From assembly GCA_017409575.1 (NCBI GenBank), contig JAFQSM010000074.1, positions 1 through 64,000 of the forward strand: a stretch of DNA of 64,000 nt, given 5' to 3'. The position numbers and the translations under genes are program-made. This document shows, piece after piece, positions 7,748 to 16,173 of this stretch (position 1 is the stretch's first letter; every line of letters begins with the position of its first letter). The stretch is from Clostridia bacterium. GTDB taxonomy: Bacteria; Bacillota; Clostridia; Monoglobales; Monoglobaceae. The notes under the pieces are model-generated. The model saw only the letters and a list, made by a program, of their open reading frames with translations, was not told where the DNA came from and did no database searches.

Positions 7748-9664
7748 TTATTTATTTAATCTGTTTCCTTTTTTCCAAACCGAAAACTTAAGAACACTAA
7801 GCACCACAAGCGCAAACACAAAAAGTCCGGCTATGTTTGAAACTGCAGGATGAAGATTTAAAACCCCCGAAATGTCAATTATCTTATCAAATCCAAATAT
7901 TGCAAGTACTGCCAGAATTATGCCTATAATGCCCTCACCTGCAATCATTCCCGAGCAGAACAGTATTCCGTCATTCACCATTTTGGTCTTCTTGGTTTCA
8001 TCAGTCCTGAGTTTGTCCACAAAAAGTCTGATAAGTCCGCCGACCATAATGCAAGCATTAAGATGCACCGGCAAATACACGCCTATAGCAAAGGGAAGTA
8101 CAGGGATGCCTACAATCTCAACTGTTATGGCAACAAATATTCCGACAAGAACAAGTCCCCAGGGAAGATTTGCATTCATAACACCCTCGACTATCATCTT
8201 CATAAGTGTTGCCTGAGGCGCTGCAAGCTCGTCAGAACCAAATCCCCACGCAGTGTCAAGCAGGTATAATGTTCCGCCAATAGCCAATGCTGCCGCAACA
8301 ACGCCTACAATTTCTGCAAGCTGCTGCTTTTTTGGTGTTGCCCCAAGAAGATACCCGGTCTTGAGGTCTTGCGAAGTATCGCCGGCAATCGCTGCAACAA
8401 TACATATAATCGAACCTATGGATATCGCGCCCTTCATTCCGTGCGCCCCTGCATCACCTGTAAGCTTGAGCATCAATGTTGCAATAAGCAGTGTTGCAAT
8501 CGCCATACCCGAAACGGGGTTGTTGCTGCTTCCTACCAGTCCCACCATACGGGATGAAACCGTCGCAAAGAAGAACCCAAACACAACAACCACCACTGCG
8601 CCAATCGGCGAAACAGGAACTGCCGGAACAAGCCAGATGAACAAAGTTATTATAGCAATCGAGATGAGGACCATCTTCATACTTATATTTTTTTCGGTAC
8701 GCAAATTGCTTGTTTCCACTTTGCTTGACATACCTTTGACTGCATCAACAAATGTGCGGGCAATAATGGGGAGTGATTTAAAAAGGCTTATTATACCTCC
8801 AGCCGCCAACGCCCCTGCTCCGATATATCTGATATACGAACTCCATATTGCACCCGCACCACCGGCCTCATACATTTCACCAATGGGAACGGAACCCGGA
8901 TAAAGGATTATTTCCTTTCCAAACAGCACAATAAGCGGTATAATAACAAGCCAGCTTAAAACCCCGCCCGAAAACATATATGACGAAATTTTGGGGCCAC
9001 AGATATAACCAACACTCATAACCGCCGGATAAATCTGAGTACCTATTTCCCCCGGATAGCCTTTTATACGAAGTGCAATCTCACCCGGAACAGCCTTGAG
9101 CCCATCGATTACAAACTTGAAAATCGCCGCAAACCCCATACCTGCAAAAACGGTCGATGCATTTGCACCGCCCTCCTCACCGGCAAGCAAAACTTCTGCA
9201 CAAGCAGTACCCTCAGGATACGGCAAAACACCGTGTTCTTTGACAATCAAAGCATTTCTCAGCGGCACCATAAAGAAAACACCTAAAAGTCCGCCCAAAA
9301 GAGCAATAAGTGTGATTTCTATAATTCCGGGTTTGCCCATTACACCCTCCCTTGCCCACAAAAAAAGTGCCGGAATGGTAAATATCGCACCTGCCGCCAA
9401 CGATTCGCCGGCAGACCCGGTTGTCTGAACAATATTGCTTTCCAAAACAGAGTTTTTCTTCATAAGCACACGGATAACACCCATAGAAATAACCGCAGCA
9501 GGGATAGATGCCGAAACAGTCATTCCAACACGAAGTCCAAGATATGCGTTTGCAGCACCGAATACGATTGCAAGAATAATACCCATAACAATCGAAGTAA
9601 CAGTAACCTCCGGCGTAATTCTGTCAGCCGGAATATACGGTTTAAAATCCTTGTTTTTTTCCAT
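7748..9664 (-). CDS. OPT-family oligopeptide transporter
   Basis: A 638-residue integral membrane protein with about fourteen hydrophobic segments. It has the OPT family landmarks: EVTVTSIVMGIILAIVFGAANAYLG in the first helix region, VLPYPEGTACAEVL, and SGMIAGEGIIG near the C-terminus. It should import small peptides or metal-peptide chelates by proton symport. The ATG at 9664 is preferred, with AGAAAGG upstream; a GTG at 9688 overlaps that site. It is the first gene of a pair with the PqqD-like gene. Confidence 0.9.
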   Translation of the reverse strand: MEKNKDFKPYIPADRITPEVTVTSIVMGIILAIVFGAANAYLGLRVGMTVSASIPAAVISMGVIRVLMKKNSVLESNIVQTTGSAGESLAAGAIFTIPALFLWAREGVMGKPGIIEITLIALLGGLLGVFFMVPLRNALIVKEHGVLPYPEGTACAEVLLAGEEGGANASTVFAGMGFAAIFKFVIDGLKAVPGEIALRIKGYPGEIGTQIYPAVMSVGYICGPKISSYMFSGGVLSWLVIIPLIVLFGKEIILYPGSVPIGEMYEAGGAGAIWSSYIRYIGAGALAAGGIISLFKSLPIIARTFVDAVKGMSSKVETSNLRTEKNISMKMVLISIAIITLFIWLVPAVPVSPIGAVVVVVFGFFFATVSSRMVGLVGSSNNPVSGMAIATLLIATLMLKLTGDAGAHGMKGAISIGSIICIVAAIAGDTSQDLKTGYLLGATPKKQQLAEIVGVVAAALAIGGTLYLLDTAWGFGSDELAAPQATLMKMIVEGVMNANLPWGLVLVGIFVAITVEIVGIPVLPFAIGVYLPVHLNACIMVGGLIRLFVDKLRTDETKKTKMVNDGILFCSGMIAGEGIIGIILAVLAIFGFDKIIDISGVLNLHPAVSNIAGLFVFALVVLSVLKFSVWKKGNRLNK

Positions 9665-9807
9665 CTTTTCAAAACCTTTCTTAAACACGGGACAACCATA
9701 TCTTATCTGTGCCCCAAAGCTTTTTTTTGCACTCTCGTTATTTTAGCATATTGTTAAAAAAAAATCAATCTTTAATTAAACAAATTCAAAAATTTCCTAA
9801 AAAAGTA

Positions 9808-9836
9808 TTGCAAATTTTGCACTTCTGTGTTATTAT
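9808..9836 (+). promoter_or_regulatory. tRNA-Leu promoter
   Basis: TTGCAA (9808-9813) and TATTAT (9831-9836) are 17 bases apart, about 59 bases before the tRNA. Confidence 0.6.
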
Positions 9837-9894
9837 TATCAAGTTGCAAGCAGAATTTTATTCTTTCTATTATGTTTATTTTTTGCAACGCTAT

Positions 9895-9981
9895 GCACCC
9901 TTGGCGGAATTGGCAGACGCGCATGGTTCAGGTCCATGTGCCGGCAACGGCTTGGGAGTTCAAGTCTCCCAGGGTGCACCA
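9895..9981 (+). tRNA. tRNA-Leu (anticodon CAG)
   Basis: Full cloverleaf with encoded CCA. The acceptor arms GCACCCT (9895-9901) and AGGGTGC (9971-9977) are complementary, with discriminator A and CCA at 9979-9981. The D-loop has the class II GGCGGAATTGGCAGACGCG pattern. The anticodon stem ATGG/CCAT holds a TTCAGGT loop, giving anticodon CAG, which reads CTG. A long variable arm and a GAGTTCAAGTCTC T-arm complete it. Confidence 0.96.
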
Positions 9982-9984
9982 CAG

Positions 9985-10020
9985 AAAAGGAATACTTTCA
10001 AATAAAAGTATTCCTTTTTT
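9985..10020 (+). terminator. tRNA-Leu terminator
   Basis: AAAAGGAATACTTT pairs with the downstream AAAGTATTCCTTTT arm around a short loop, followed by a T tract, immediately after the CCA end. Confidence 0.75.
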
Positions 10021-10073
10021 ATTTTCATTATGCAGGTTTGTTGAGTGATTTCATTGTTTCGATATGCAAATGT

Positions 10074-10352
10074 TCATCCTCTTACCCTCAATTTTCTTAC
10101 TGCAAACTTAATTATCTCAACCACCACAAACGCAAGCGTCATAAGAGAATACATCAGTGCCAAAAGTCCCGGGCCTTCACTGCCGTGAGTGTTGATGCGA
10201 GACAAAATGCACCACCACACTACGCCAACAAGAATCATAAGCTCTGATAGAATTTGAGTTTTCTTAAGTTTCCAAAGACATATTCCCAAGAGCAATCCAA
10301 CGATTGTCGGCAGCACATATATCATAAAAAAGTTATAGTAAATCTGTGCCAC
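10074..10352 (-). CDS. small membrane protein of unknown function
   Basis: A 92-residue protein with three hydrophobic segments (about 7-26, 34-50 and 64-85) and a basic C-terminus. The start is GTG at 10352, nine bases after AGGAG. It follows the next membrane protein gene in the same direction by 35 bp, so it is the last gene of a three-gene set with the lipoprotein. I do not recognise the family. Confidence 0.6.
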   Translation of the reverse strand: MAQIYYNFFMIYVLPTIVGLLLGICLWKLKKTQILSELMILVGVVWWCILSRINTHGSEGPGLLALMYSLMTLAFVVVEIIKFAVRKLRVRG

Positions 10353-10387
10353 TTAGATCAGCTCCTTTCACATCTTAATCAGCTTTT

Positions 10388-10750
10388 TTAATGCTCTTTT
10401 TCTTTCGTCTTATGTTTTTTAATAATGTAAGAAACCTGAATTACAAATGCTATTGATGTTTCAAAAATAATCAGCTGATTAGGAAGAAATGGTTTAAAGT
10501 AATACTCCCATTTTTCTGTTTGAAAAATCCAAGCAAAGATACAGGATGAAGTGAAACTTAATATGTTACCAACAAGGATTATCCAAGGGCTTTTTACTTT
10601 TGAGCTTCCCCAGCACAAAACACCAAAACCAACTATCATAACCAAATAGAACCACAGTGTTCCCGTTATAGCATCTTCATTCATTGCCAAAAACACAAAG
10701 GGTATGCAATATCCCAAAAGCAACAAAATTTTTAAAAAGACCTTTTTCAA
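10388..10750 (-). CDS. membrane protein of unknown function
   Basis: A 120-residue protein with four predicted membrane helices separated by short loops and a Lys-rich C-terminal tail (KKHKTKEKEH). It starts at TTG 10750 with AAGGGGGCG seven bases upstream. It lies 14 bp after the lipoprotein gene, so the two are probably co-transcribed. I do not recognise the family; it could help export or anchor the lipoprotein, but nothing in the sequence proves this. Confidence 0.6.
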   Translation of the reverse strand: MKKVFLKILLLLGYCIPFVFLAMNEDAITGTLWFYLVMIVGFGVLCWGSSKVKSPWIILVGNILSFTSSCIFAWIFQTEKWEYYFKPFLPNQLIIFETSIAFVIQVSYIIKKHKTKEKEH

Positions 10751-10764
10751 CTTGCTTCGCCCCC

Positions 10765-11274
10765 TTACTTAATGGAAAAATACACCTCGTATATTTTCTT
10801 ATCAAAATCTCCGGCTGCTCTGAAATCCATAATTTCTTTTTTAAGGCGATAAAAACCGGGCTTTAGTTCGCCATAAGCGTATTGCCAGTCTATATTCATT
10901 TCGGTTATGTCGTTCTTTTTAATCATATAAGCCATAGCATTCCACGCCAAAGGCTGTCCGGTTTTTGTATCTACACGCTGCCATTCATCATCAACATTTG
11001 TTTCAAGGAAGTACTCCACACCTGTCTGGAGCTCGCCCGAAGAATTGCCTCCAAACTGTTTGATTTTTAATACCAGTCCGGTTGTGGTTACATTCTCAGC
11101 GTGAAGAGTTATACCCCATTTGTCTGTATTCAGACTACTGTCTTCATCTCCACTCTTGCCAACAATAACACTTGTCGGGCCGTCAGCTCCGCCTATTATA
11201 CCAATACTTCTGGCATTGCAAGCGGTAAGAAGCACGCTGCACATTATAAGAGACCAGATTAAGATTCTTTTCAT
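10765..11274 (-). CDS. lipoprotein with Ig-like domain and GIIGGADGPT motif
   Basis: A 169-residue secreted lipoprotein. The signal peptide MKRILIWSLIMCSVLLTAC ends in a lipobox (LLTAC, Cys 19). Straight after the Cys comes IGIIGGADGPTSVIVG, a motif best known from the beta subunit of sodium-pumping decarboxylases but also seen in clostridial lipoproteins. The rest looks like an all-beta, immunoglobulin-like domain, with NVTTTGLVLKIKQ and YGELKPGFYRLKKEI resembling domains found in other clostridial lipoproteins. It should not be annotated as a decarboxylase subunit. It has a good AGGAGG site and heads a three-gene operon. Confidence 0.72.
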   Translation of the reverse strand: MKRILIWSLIMCSVLLTACNARSIGIIGGADGPTSVIVGKSGDEDSSLNTDKWGITLHAENVTTTGLVLKIKQFGGNSSGELQTGVEYFLETNVDDEWQRVDTKTGQPLAWNAMAYMIKKNDITEMNIDWQYAYGELKPGFYRLKKEIMDFRAAGDFDKKIYEVYFSIK

Positions 11275-11435
11275 AGGTAAGTCCTCCTTATTTAAACTGT
11301 AAATATTATAACTCCAATTGTATTTGTCTCAAGGTTGGCAGGCATCTGTATATTTGCATCATAACACATTAAGTCAAAATTTTCAACAAACAGCATCAAT
11401 TTAATTCTCTGCTGCAGCCTTTTTCCTCCTATTAC

Positions 11436-11464
11436 TTGCTTTTAATTGAGTTGTGTGATAAAAT
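11436..11464 (+). promoter_or_regulatory. promoter of the MaoC-like gene
   Basis: TTGCTT (11436-11441) and TAAAAT (11459-11464), 17-base spacer, about 37 bases before the ATG. Confidence 0.65.
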
Positions 11465-11500
11465 ACTAAGTAATAATTATCAGGGTAAGAGGATGCACAA

Positions 11501-11935
11501 ATGTATTTTGAAGAATTTGAATTAGGCTCAAAAACAGAAATAGAGCCTGCTGTTATAAACAAAGAAGATATGATTGATTTTGCAAAAAAGTATGACAATA
11601 TTCCTCTCCACACCGACGAGGAATATGCAAGGTCGACCATTTTCAAAAACCTTATTGCACCCGGAGTTATGTCATTTATGACAGTGTGGGCAAAATATCT
11701 TGAAATTGATTTGGCAGGTGATGAGCTTCTTGCCGGCAAATCAACAAAGATTGAATGGTTTAAGCCGGTGTTTGCTGAAGATGTGCTCAAAAGCACCTGC
11801 ACGGTAACCAATCTTACAAAACGAAACGAAAAAAACGGAATTGTTGAACTTACATTTGAGGTTTTTAATCAAAACAACGAGCTTGTTCTTACCGATATTA
11901 CCGAAATGATTGTAAAATGTAAACATATCAAATAA
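11501..11935 (+). CDS. MaoC-like (R)-specific enoyl-CoA hydratase family protein
   Basis: A 144-residue single hot-dog domain. The catalytic region DNIPLHTDEEYARSTIFKNLIAPGVMSF matches the MaoC hydratase pattern D-N-x-x-H-x-D followed by G-L-I-A-x-G, and a second half covers the WFKPVFAEDVLKSTCTV strand. Such enzymes hydrate enoyl-CoA thioesters in the cytoplasm. It is monocistronic, convergent to the ACT-MBL gene and adjacent to the CoA ligase region, so it may act on CoA esters made there, but this is inference. Confidence 0.82.
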   Translation: MYFEEFELGSKTEIEPAVINKEDMIDFAKKYDNIPLHTDEEYARSTIFKNLIAPGVMSFMTVWAKYLEIDLAGDELLAGKSTKIEWFKPVFAEDVLKSTCTVTNLTKRNEKNGIVELTFEVFNQNNELVLTDITEMIVKCKHIK

Positions 11936-11942
11936 TTTCCGT

Positions 11943-11989
11943 ATATAACAAAAAGGCAGAACCTCTTAGGTTCTGCCTTTTTGTTATAT
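11943..11989. terminator. bidirectional terminator between MaoC-like and ACT-MBL genes
   Basis: A 21-bp perfect stem (11943-11963 with 11969-11989) around TCTTA, with A/T tracts inside the stem on both strands. Confidence 0.85.
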
Positions 11990-11996
11990 ATACTGT

Positions 11997-13433
11997 TTAT
12001 GAATTAACCGAATAATCTTTTTTAAATCCATGCGCGCCAAATATTTGCCACTGCCCTACACCCAGTCTTTGTACGATTGCTTTTCTTTCTTCCAAACATA
12101 ATTTTGAATCGGTGTCAACCGAAGTCATAAGTATTGGCGCATACTGATTGTATTCCGCTTGTTCTGCCGTCAAACCATGTGTGTTGATATAAATATCACC
12201 GGTAATTGCAATATGCTTTGAATAGTCTATCAAAACAATTTCACCCGGCAAATGACCGCCTTTCCCTTCATACACCTCAAAATGCAACTCTCCAAAATCA
12301 AAAAATCCTATTTGAGTAATGGCTTCGGTCAGATTTTCAACATCGTTCCACATAACAGTTATCCTTTCAGGATTTACCGCCTGATACGAAGTTAAAATTT
12401 TGCAAATATTTATATAAGGCTTGTGGAGAGGATTTGATTCTCTGTATCCGTCTTTACCTTCATATTCATTCACAAGACAATTTGCTGTTTTTTTGCTTGC
12501 AATTACTTTATCAAATATCGGCAGAAGTCCACAATGGTCAACATCTGCATGAGTTACAAGAATTGTTTTTTCCATAGTGTCGAACTTTGGGAGCATTCTT
12601 CTGAATACATCAAGCATTTCATCGGTATAGCAAGCATATCCGCTATCAACAAACAATACTTTATCATTGCTTTTTATGATGATTGTGTTGCTTCCGCAAG
12701 GTGGCTCAACAAGAATAATTTCAGTATTATCCGTTACCTTATGAGTACTTATGCGAGGATTAAAATTTTTTTCCTTGGAAGTCCCTAACAGTTCTGCAAA
12801 TTTGCTGATACTGTCAAAGGTTCGGTACGGCGATAAGCCTTGTTCATCAAGAGTCTGCATAGCAAGGTTGACATGCACCAAAAGTTCCCGGCTGACTTCT
12901 TGCGAAAGACCCATTGTCTGCGACAATCCTAAAACATAGGTGTTATAGAAAATACTGTTGTCATAGACCTTTTCAGAACTATTGTAATCTATAACCCGAA
13001 CCTTGCAAAGCTTTTCTGCTTCTTTTAAGAATTCCGAAATTTTGTCAAAATCATCAACATATAAGCCCATTTTGAAATACTGATAATCCGTTCCGTTCTC
13101 CTGCGAACTGATGTAGGAAATGTTGAAGTTGAATTTGCTTATCAGCTCAAGTATGTTCGTTACACTTCCCGGAACATCTTCGAGACAGAATTCTATCAAA
13201 ACAATGCTTGTTTTGTTTGTATTGCTTTGCAGATATCCGATTTTCCCAAGCTGTGTATCTGCTTTTTTCAGTTGTTCCTCTGTACCTTCTGCATCAATAA
13301 ACAAGGTGTGTGAATCAATCGCTTTATTGTAACTTACACGGGTAATGTTTATTCCAAGCAGAGAAAAGCATTTACTTGCCTTCAAAAATGCTCCGATATG
13401 ATTAGGCATAGAAGTCACATAGGTCTTTTTCAC
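11997..13433 (-). CDS. ACT-ACT-metallo-beta-lactamase fusion protein
   Basis: A 478-residue protein with two N-terminal ACT-like ligand-binding domains (about 1-70 and 78-150, the latter with CLEDVPGSVTNILELISKFNFNISYI), a linker, and a C-terminal MBL-fold hydrolase (about 240-475). Metal ligands are THADVDHCG, GGHLPGE, ITGD and GAHG. Start is GTG at 13433, six bases after GAGGTG; the GTG at 13442 overlaps that site. It lies 44 bp downstream of the XRE-cupin-CoA ligase gene and is probably read from the Ile T-box. I infer an amino-acid-controlled hydrolase, perhaps a thioesterase acting against the ligase; no direct proof. Confidence 0.75.
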   Translation of the reverse strand: MKKTYVTSMPNHIGAFLKASKCFSLLGINITRVSYNKAIDSHTLFIDAEGTEEQLKKADTQLGKIGYLQSNTNKTSIVLIEFCLEDVPGSVTNILELISKFNFNISYISSQENGTDYQYFKMGLYVDDFDKISEFLKEAEKLCKVRVIDYNSSEKVYDNSIFYNTYVLGLSQTMGLSQEVSRELLVHVNLAMQTLDEQGLSPYRTFDSISKFAELLGTSKEKNFNPRISTHKVTDNTEIILVEPPCGSNTIIIKSNDKVLFVDSGYACYTDEMLDVFRRMLPKFDTMEKTILVTHADVDHCGLLPIFDKVIASKKTANCLVNEYEGKDGYRESNPLHKPYINICKILTSYQAVNPERITVMWNDVENLTEAITQIGFFDFGELHFEVYEGKGGHLPGEIVLIDYSKHIAITGDIYINTHGLTAEQAEYNQYAPILMTSVDTDSKLCLEERKAIVQRLGVGQWQIFGAHGFKKDYSVNS

Positions 13434-13477
13434 TTTAATCACCTCGTTTATGTGCCAAACAAATGATTTCTGAAAAA

Positions 13478-15778
13478 TTACTTGCTCATTTTTTCAAGGT
13501 CGTTTTTGCGGATTTCAACTCGTCTTACCTTGCCGCTTATGGTTTTGGGAAGTTCATCAACAAATTCCACAATTCTTGGATATTTGTACGGAGCAGTATG
13601 TGTTTTTACATATTCCTGGATTTCCTTTTTAAGCTCGTCTGTGCCCTCGGTACCTTTTACAAGCACGATGGTAGCCTTTACAATCTGTCCGCGGACTTCG
13701 TCAGGGACAGGGGTAATTGCACATTCAAGAACATAAGGAAGTTCCATAATAACGCTCTCGATTTCAAAAGGACCAATGCGGTAGCCTGATGATTTGATAA
13801 CATCATCAATGCGTCCAACATACCAAAGGTAGCCGTCTTCGTCCATTGTTGCCTGGTCACCGGTATGATAGTATCCGTCATGCCATACTTCTTTTGTCTT
13901 TTCTTCATCCAGGTAATATCCGATGAAGAGTCCGCAAGGAACATTATCTTTCACACGGATACAGATTTCGCCGGCATCACCAATTTTACATTCATTTCCG
14001 TCAGGGTCAAGAACAACAACGTCATACAAGGGACTTGGTCTGCCCATAGAGCCGATTTTGGGTTTGGAACCAACAAAGTTTGCAATAGAGAGTGTTGTTT
14101 CGGTCTGCCCAAAGCCCTCCATTATCGTAAGGCCTGTTGCCTTTTTAAACTGATTGAATACTTCGGGATTAAGAGCTTCGCCTGCAGTTGTTGCATATTC
14201 AATTGACGAAAGGTCATACTTTGACAAATCCTCTTTGATGAAGAAACGATACATTGTAGGCGGTGCACAGAAAGTTGTTATATTGTACTTTGCAAACATC
14301 GGCAAAATATCTTCCGAATGGAACCTGTCAAAGTCATAGGTAAAGGTTGCAGCTTCACAAAGCCATTGCCCATAGAGTTTGCCCCAAAGAGCTTTCCCCC
14401 AACCGGTATCAGAGATTGTAAAGTGAAGTCCGTCAGGATTTACATTGTGCCAATGCTTTGCTGTCGGGTAATGTCCAAGCGCATATTTGTATGAATGTGT
14501 TGCGATACGGGGATAACCTGTTGTACCTGATGTAAACAGCATAAGCATCGGGTCACTGCCACAAGGAGTGTCTTCTGTGCGATTATAGTGTGTGCTGAAA
14601 CGCTCCATTTCAACATCAAAGTCATTCCAGCCATCCTTTTTGCCACCAACAAGAACTTTTATCATATCGGGGAAATTTTTAGCCGCTTTTTCAGCCTCGA
14701 GTGACACATCTCCGTCTGCAGTACAAACAATTGCTTTCACCTTTGCTGCTTTGTATCTGTATTCAAAGTCGTGTTCTACAAGCTGATTGGTCGCAGGGAT
14801 TGCGATAGCACCGATTTTGTGAAGTGCAAGCATCGAGAACCAGAACTGATAATGTCTTTTGAGAACAAGCATTACAGTATCTCCCTTTTTGATGCCAAGG
14901 GATTCGAAGTAATTCGCTGTCTTTGCCGAATACTTTTTCATATCGCTGAATGTAAAGCGTCTGTCGGTCTTATCATTTGCCACCCACATCATTGCAAGCT
15001 TGTCGGGGTCCTTTTTTGCAATAGCATCAACGCAGTCAAATGCAAAGTTGAATTTGTCTTCGTTTTTAAAAGTAATTCCGTTAAACACACCGTTTTCGTC
15101 ATAAGATGATTCGATGAATTTGTCAGCAACGGTTTCGGTCTTTTCTTTCTTTGCAGCCACTTTTGCCGCGATCATCGGTGCTTCAGGATATTCTTCGGCC
15201 ACCTGACCATCCTGAGGATTGAGTACAACTGCGTGGAATTCACAGCCACCCTCTGACACAGCAACCATACCATGAGGGATAAGACTGTTATAGAAAATAG
15301 AATCTCCTTCGTGAAGTACATCTACATGATTTCCAACCTGAACCTTGAGTGAACCTTTAACGATAACATCAAATTCCTGTCCGTTATGAGAATTGAGCTG
15401 CATCGGTGCATTCTGTTCCTCTTCAAGATATGGGAATTTCACAAGGAAAGGTTCTGCAAGCTTTCCTTTGAATTTGGGCGCAAGATTGTCATATTCAACA
15501 CCGTGCTTCTTTAAGATTTTAAGGCCCTCGCCCTTTCTTGTAATTGCAAACGAAGTAAGAGTTGTGCTTGTTCCGTCCAGAATATCAACAACCTCGACCC
15601 CACAAGCCTTTGCACACTTGTAGATAAAGGTAAAGCTGAAATCAGTTTCACCCATCTCCAGAGCTTTGTAATCCTCTGCTGACACACCTGTAAGCTTTGC
15701 AAGCTCTTCTTGTGTGTAGCCTTTTGCTTCGCGCAGGTCCTTGATTCTGCCTGCGACTTCCTTCAAACTGTAATCCAT
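13478..15778 (-). CDS. acyl-CoA synthetase fused to an XRE HTH and cupin domain
   Basis: A 766-residue three-part protein. Residues 5-65 are an XRE/Cro helix-turn-helix (YTQEELAKLTGVSAEDYKAL), 105-190 a cupin (SHNGQEFDVIVKGSL, HEGDSIFYNSLIPHG), and about 240-766 an AMP-forming acyl-CoA synthetase. The synthetase has a P-loop LFTSGTTGYPR (415-425), EGFGQTET, YHTGDQA and the C-terminal catalytic Lys in ISGKVRR (about K750). The synthetase part resembles medium or branched-chain acyl ligases. Start is ATG 15778 after AAAGGAG. A T-box with a probable Ile specifier precedes it, so I infer that it activates 2-methylbutyrate for isoleucine synthesis. HTH-cupin proteins are usually stand-alone regulators, so the fusion is notable. 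Confidence 0.85.
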   Translation of the reverse strand: MDYSLKEVAGRIKDLREAKGYTQEELAKLTGVSAEDYKALEMGETDFSFTFIYKCAKACGVEVVDILDGTSTTLTSFAITRKGEGLKILKKHGVEYDNLAPKFKGKLAEPFLVKFPYLEEEQNAPMQLNSHNGQEFDVIVKGSLKVQVGNHVDVLHEGDSIFYNSLIPHGMVAVSEGGCEFHAVVLNPQDGQVAEEYPEAPMIAAKVAAKKEKTETVADKFIESSYDENGVFNGITFKNEDKFNFAFDCVDAIAKKDPDKLAMMWVANDKTDRRFTFSDMKKYSAKTANYFESLGIKKGDTVMLVLKRHYQFWFSMLALHKIGAIAIPATNQLVEHDFEYRYKAAKVKAIVCTADGDVSLEAEKAAKNFPDMIKVLVGGKKDGWNDFDVEMERFSTHYNRTEDTPCGSDPMLMLFTSGTTGYPRIATHSYKYALGHYPTAKHWHNVNPDGLHFTISDTGWGKALWGKLYGQWLCEAATFTYDFDRFHSEDILPMFAKYNITTFCAPPTMYRFFIKEDLSKYDLSSIEYATTAGEALNPEVFNQFKKATGLTIMEGFGQTETTLSIANFVGSKPKIGSMGRPSPLYDVVVLDPDGNECKIGDAGEICIRVKDNVPCGLFIGYYLDEEKTKEVWHDGYYHTGDQATMDEDGYLWYVGRIDDVIKSSGYRIGPFEIESVIMELPYVLECAITPVPDEVRGQIVKATIVLVKGTEGTDELKKEIQEYVKTHTAPYKYPRIVEFVDELPKTISGKVRRVEIRKNDLEKMSK

Positions 15779-15839
15779 TGTTTTTGTCTCCTTTCATTTT
15801 TTGACAAATTTGATATTTGGTTACTAATTTGAATAAAAC

Positions 15840-16116
15840 AAAAAACTCGTCTCAAAAATTTTGAGACGAGTTGTTAACCCGCGGTACCACTCAAATTGCG
15901 AAAAATATTTTTCGCCACTTTCCAGGCTCTAACAAGCCTTTTGCCTTTACGCAGCATTACGGAAGGAGTCTACTAAGCATTGCCTTTCGGTCCCTCGACT
16001 CAGAAGTGATGGGTCATTGGAAAGCTCCGCCATTGCCTCGCACCACCCGGCAACTCTCTCAAGGCCTCACAATCCGACCGTCTTCGTCACAGTCTTTTTT
16101 GTGATATTCAAATTTA
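15840..16116 (-). promoter_or_regulatory. T-box leader, probable isoleucine specifier
   Basis: Minus-strand leader of the XRE-cupin-CoA ligase operon. It has the Stem I AGAGAG bulge region, a GGTGCGAGGC distal loop, the T-box AGTGGTACCGCGGG (15878-15891) and a terminator hairpin (15844-15872) with a T tract. By spacing to the closing GAG, the specifier is ATC at 16008-16010, followed by A as usual. The bases before it are CC rather than the GAA seen in the other two leaders here, so the Ile assignment is less sure. Confidence 0.85.
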
Positions 16117-16122
16117 TAATGT

Positions 16123-16151
16123 ATTATACTCCGCCATTTTCGGTTTGTCAA
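16123..16151 (-). promoter_or_regulatory. promoter of the Ile T-box operon
   Basis: TTGACA (16146-16151) and TATAAT (16123-16128) on the minus strand, 17-base spacer. Confidence 0.8.
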
Positions 16152-16173
16152 TGCTTTTTTGAAAAATTATTAA

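Noticed and set aside
8253-8903. 216-codon open frame opposite the OPT transporter gene
   Set aside because: It is antisense to strong OPT coding sequence, has low-complexity Ala/Pro/Ser/Thr content typical of shadow frames and no start signal.
10765-11274. Sodium-pump decarboxylase beta subunit
   Set aside because: Only the short GIIGGADGPT motif is shared; the protein is a small lipoprotein without the multi-helix membrane body.
16005-16012. CAC or CAT (His) as the specifier of the first T-box
   Set aside because: Spacing to the closing GAG and the usual A after the specifier both favour ATC; a structural model is still needed.
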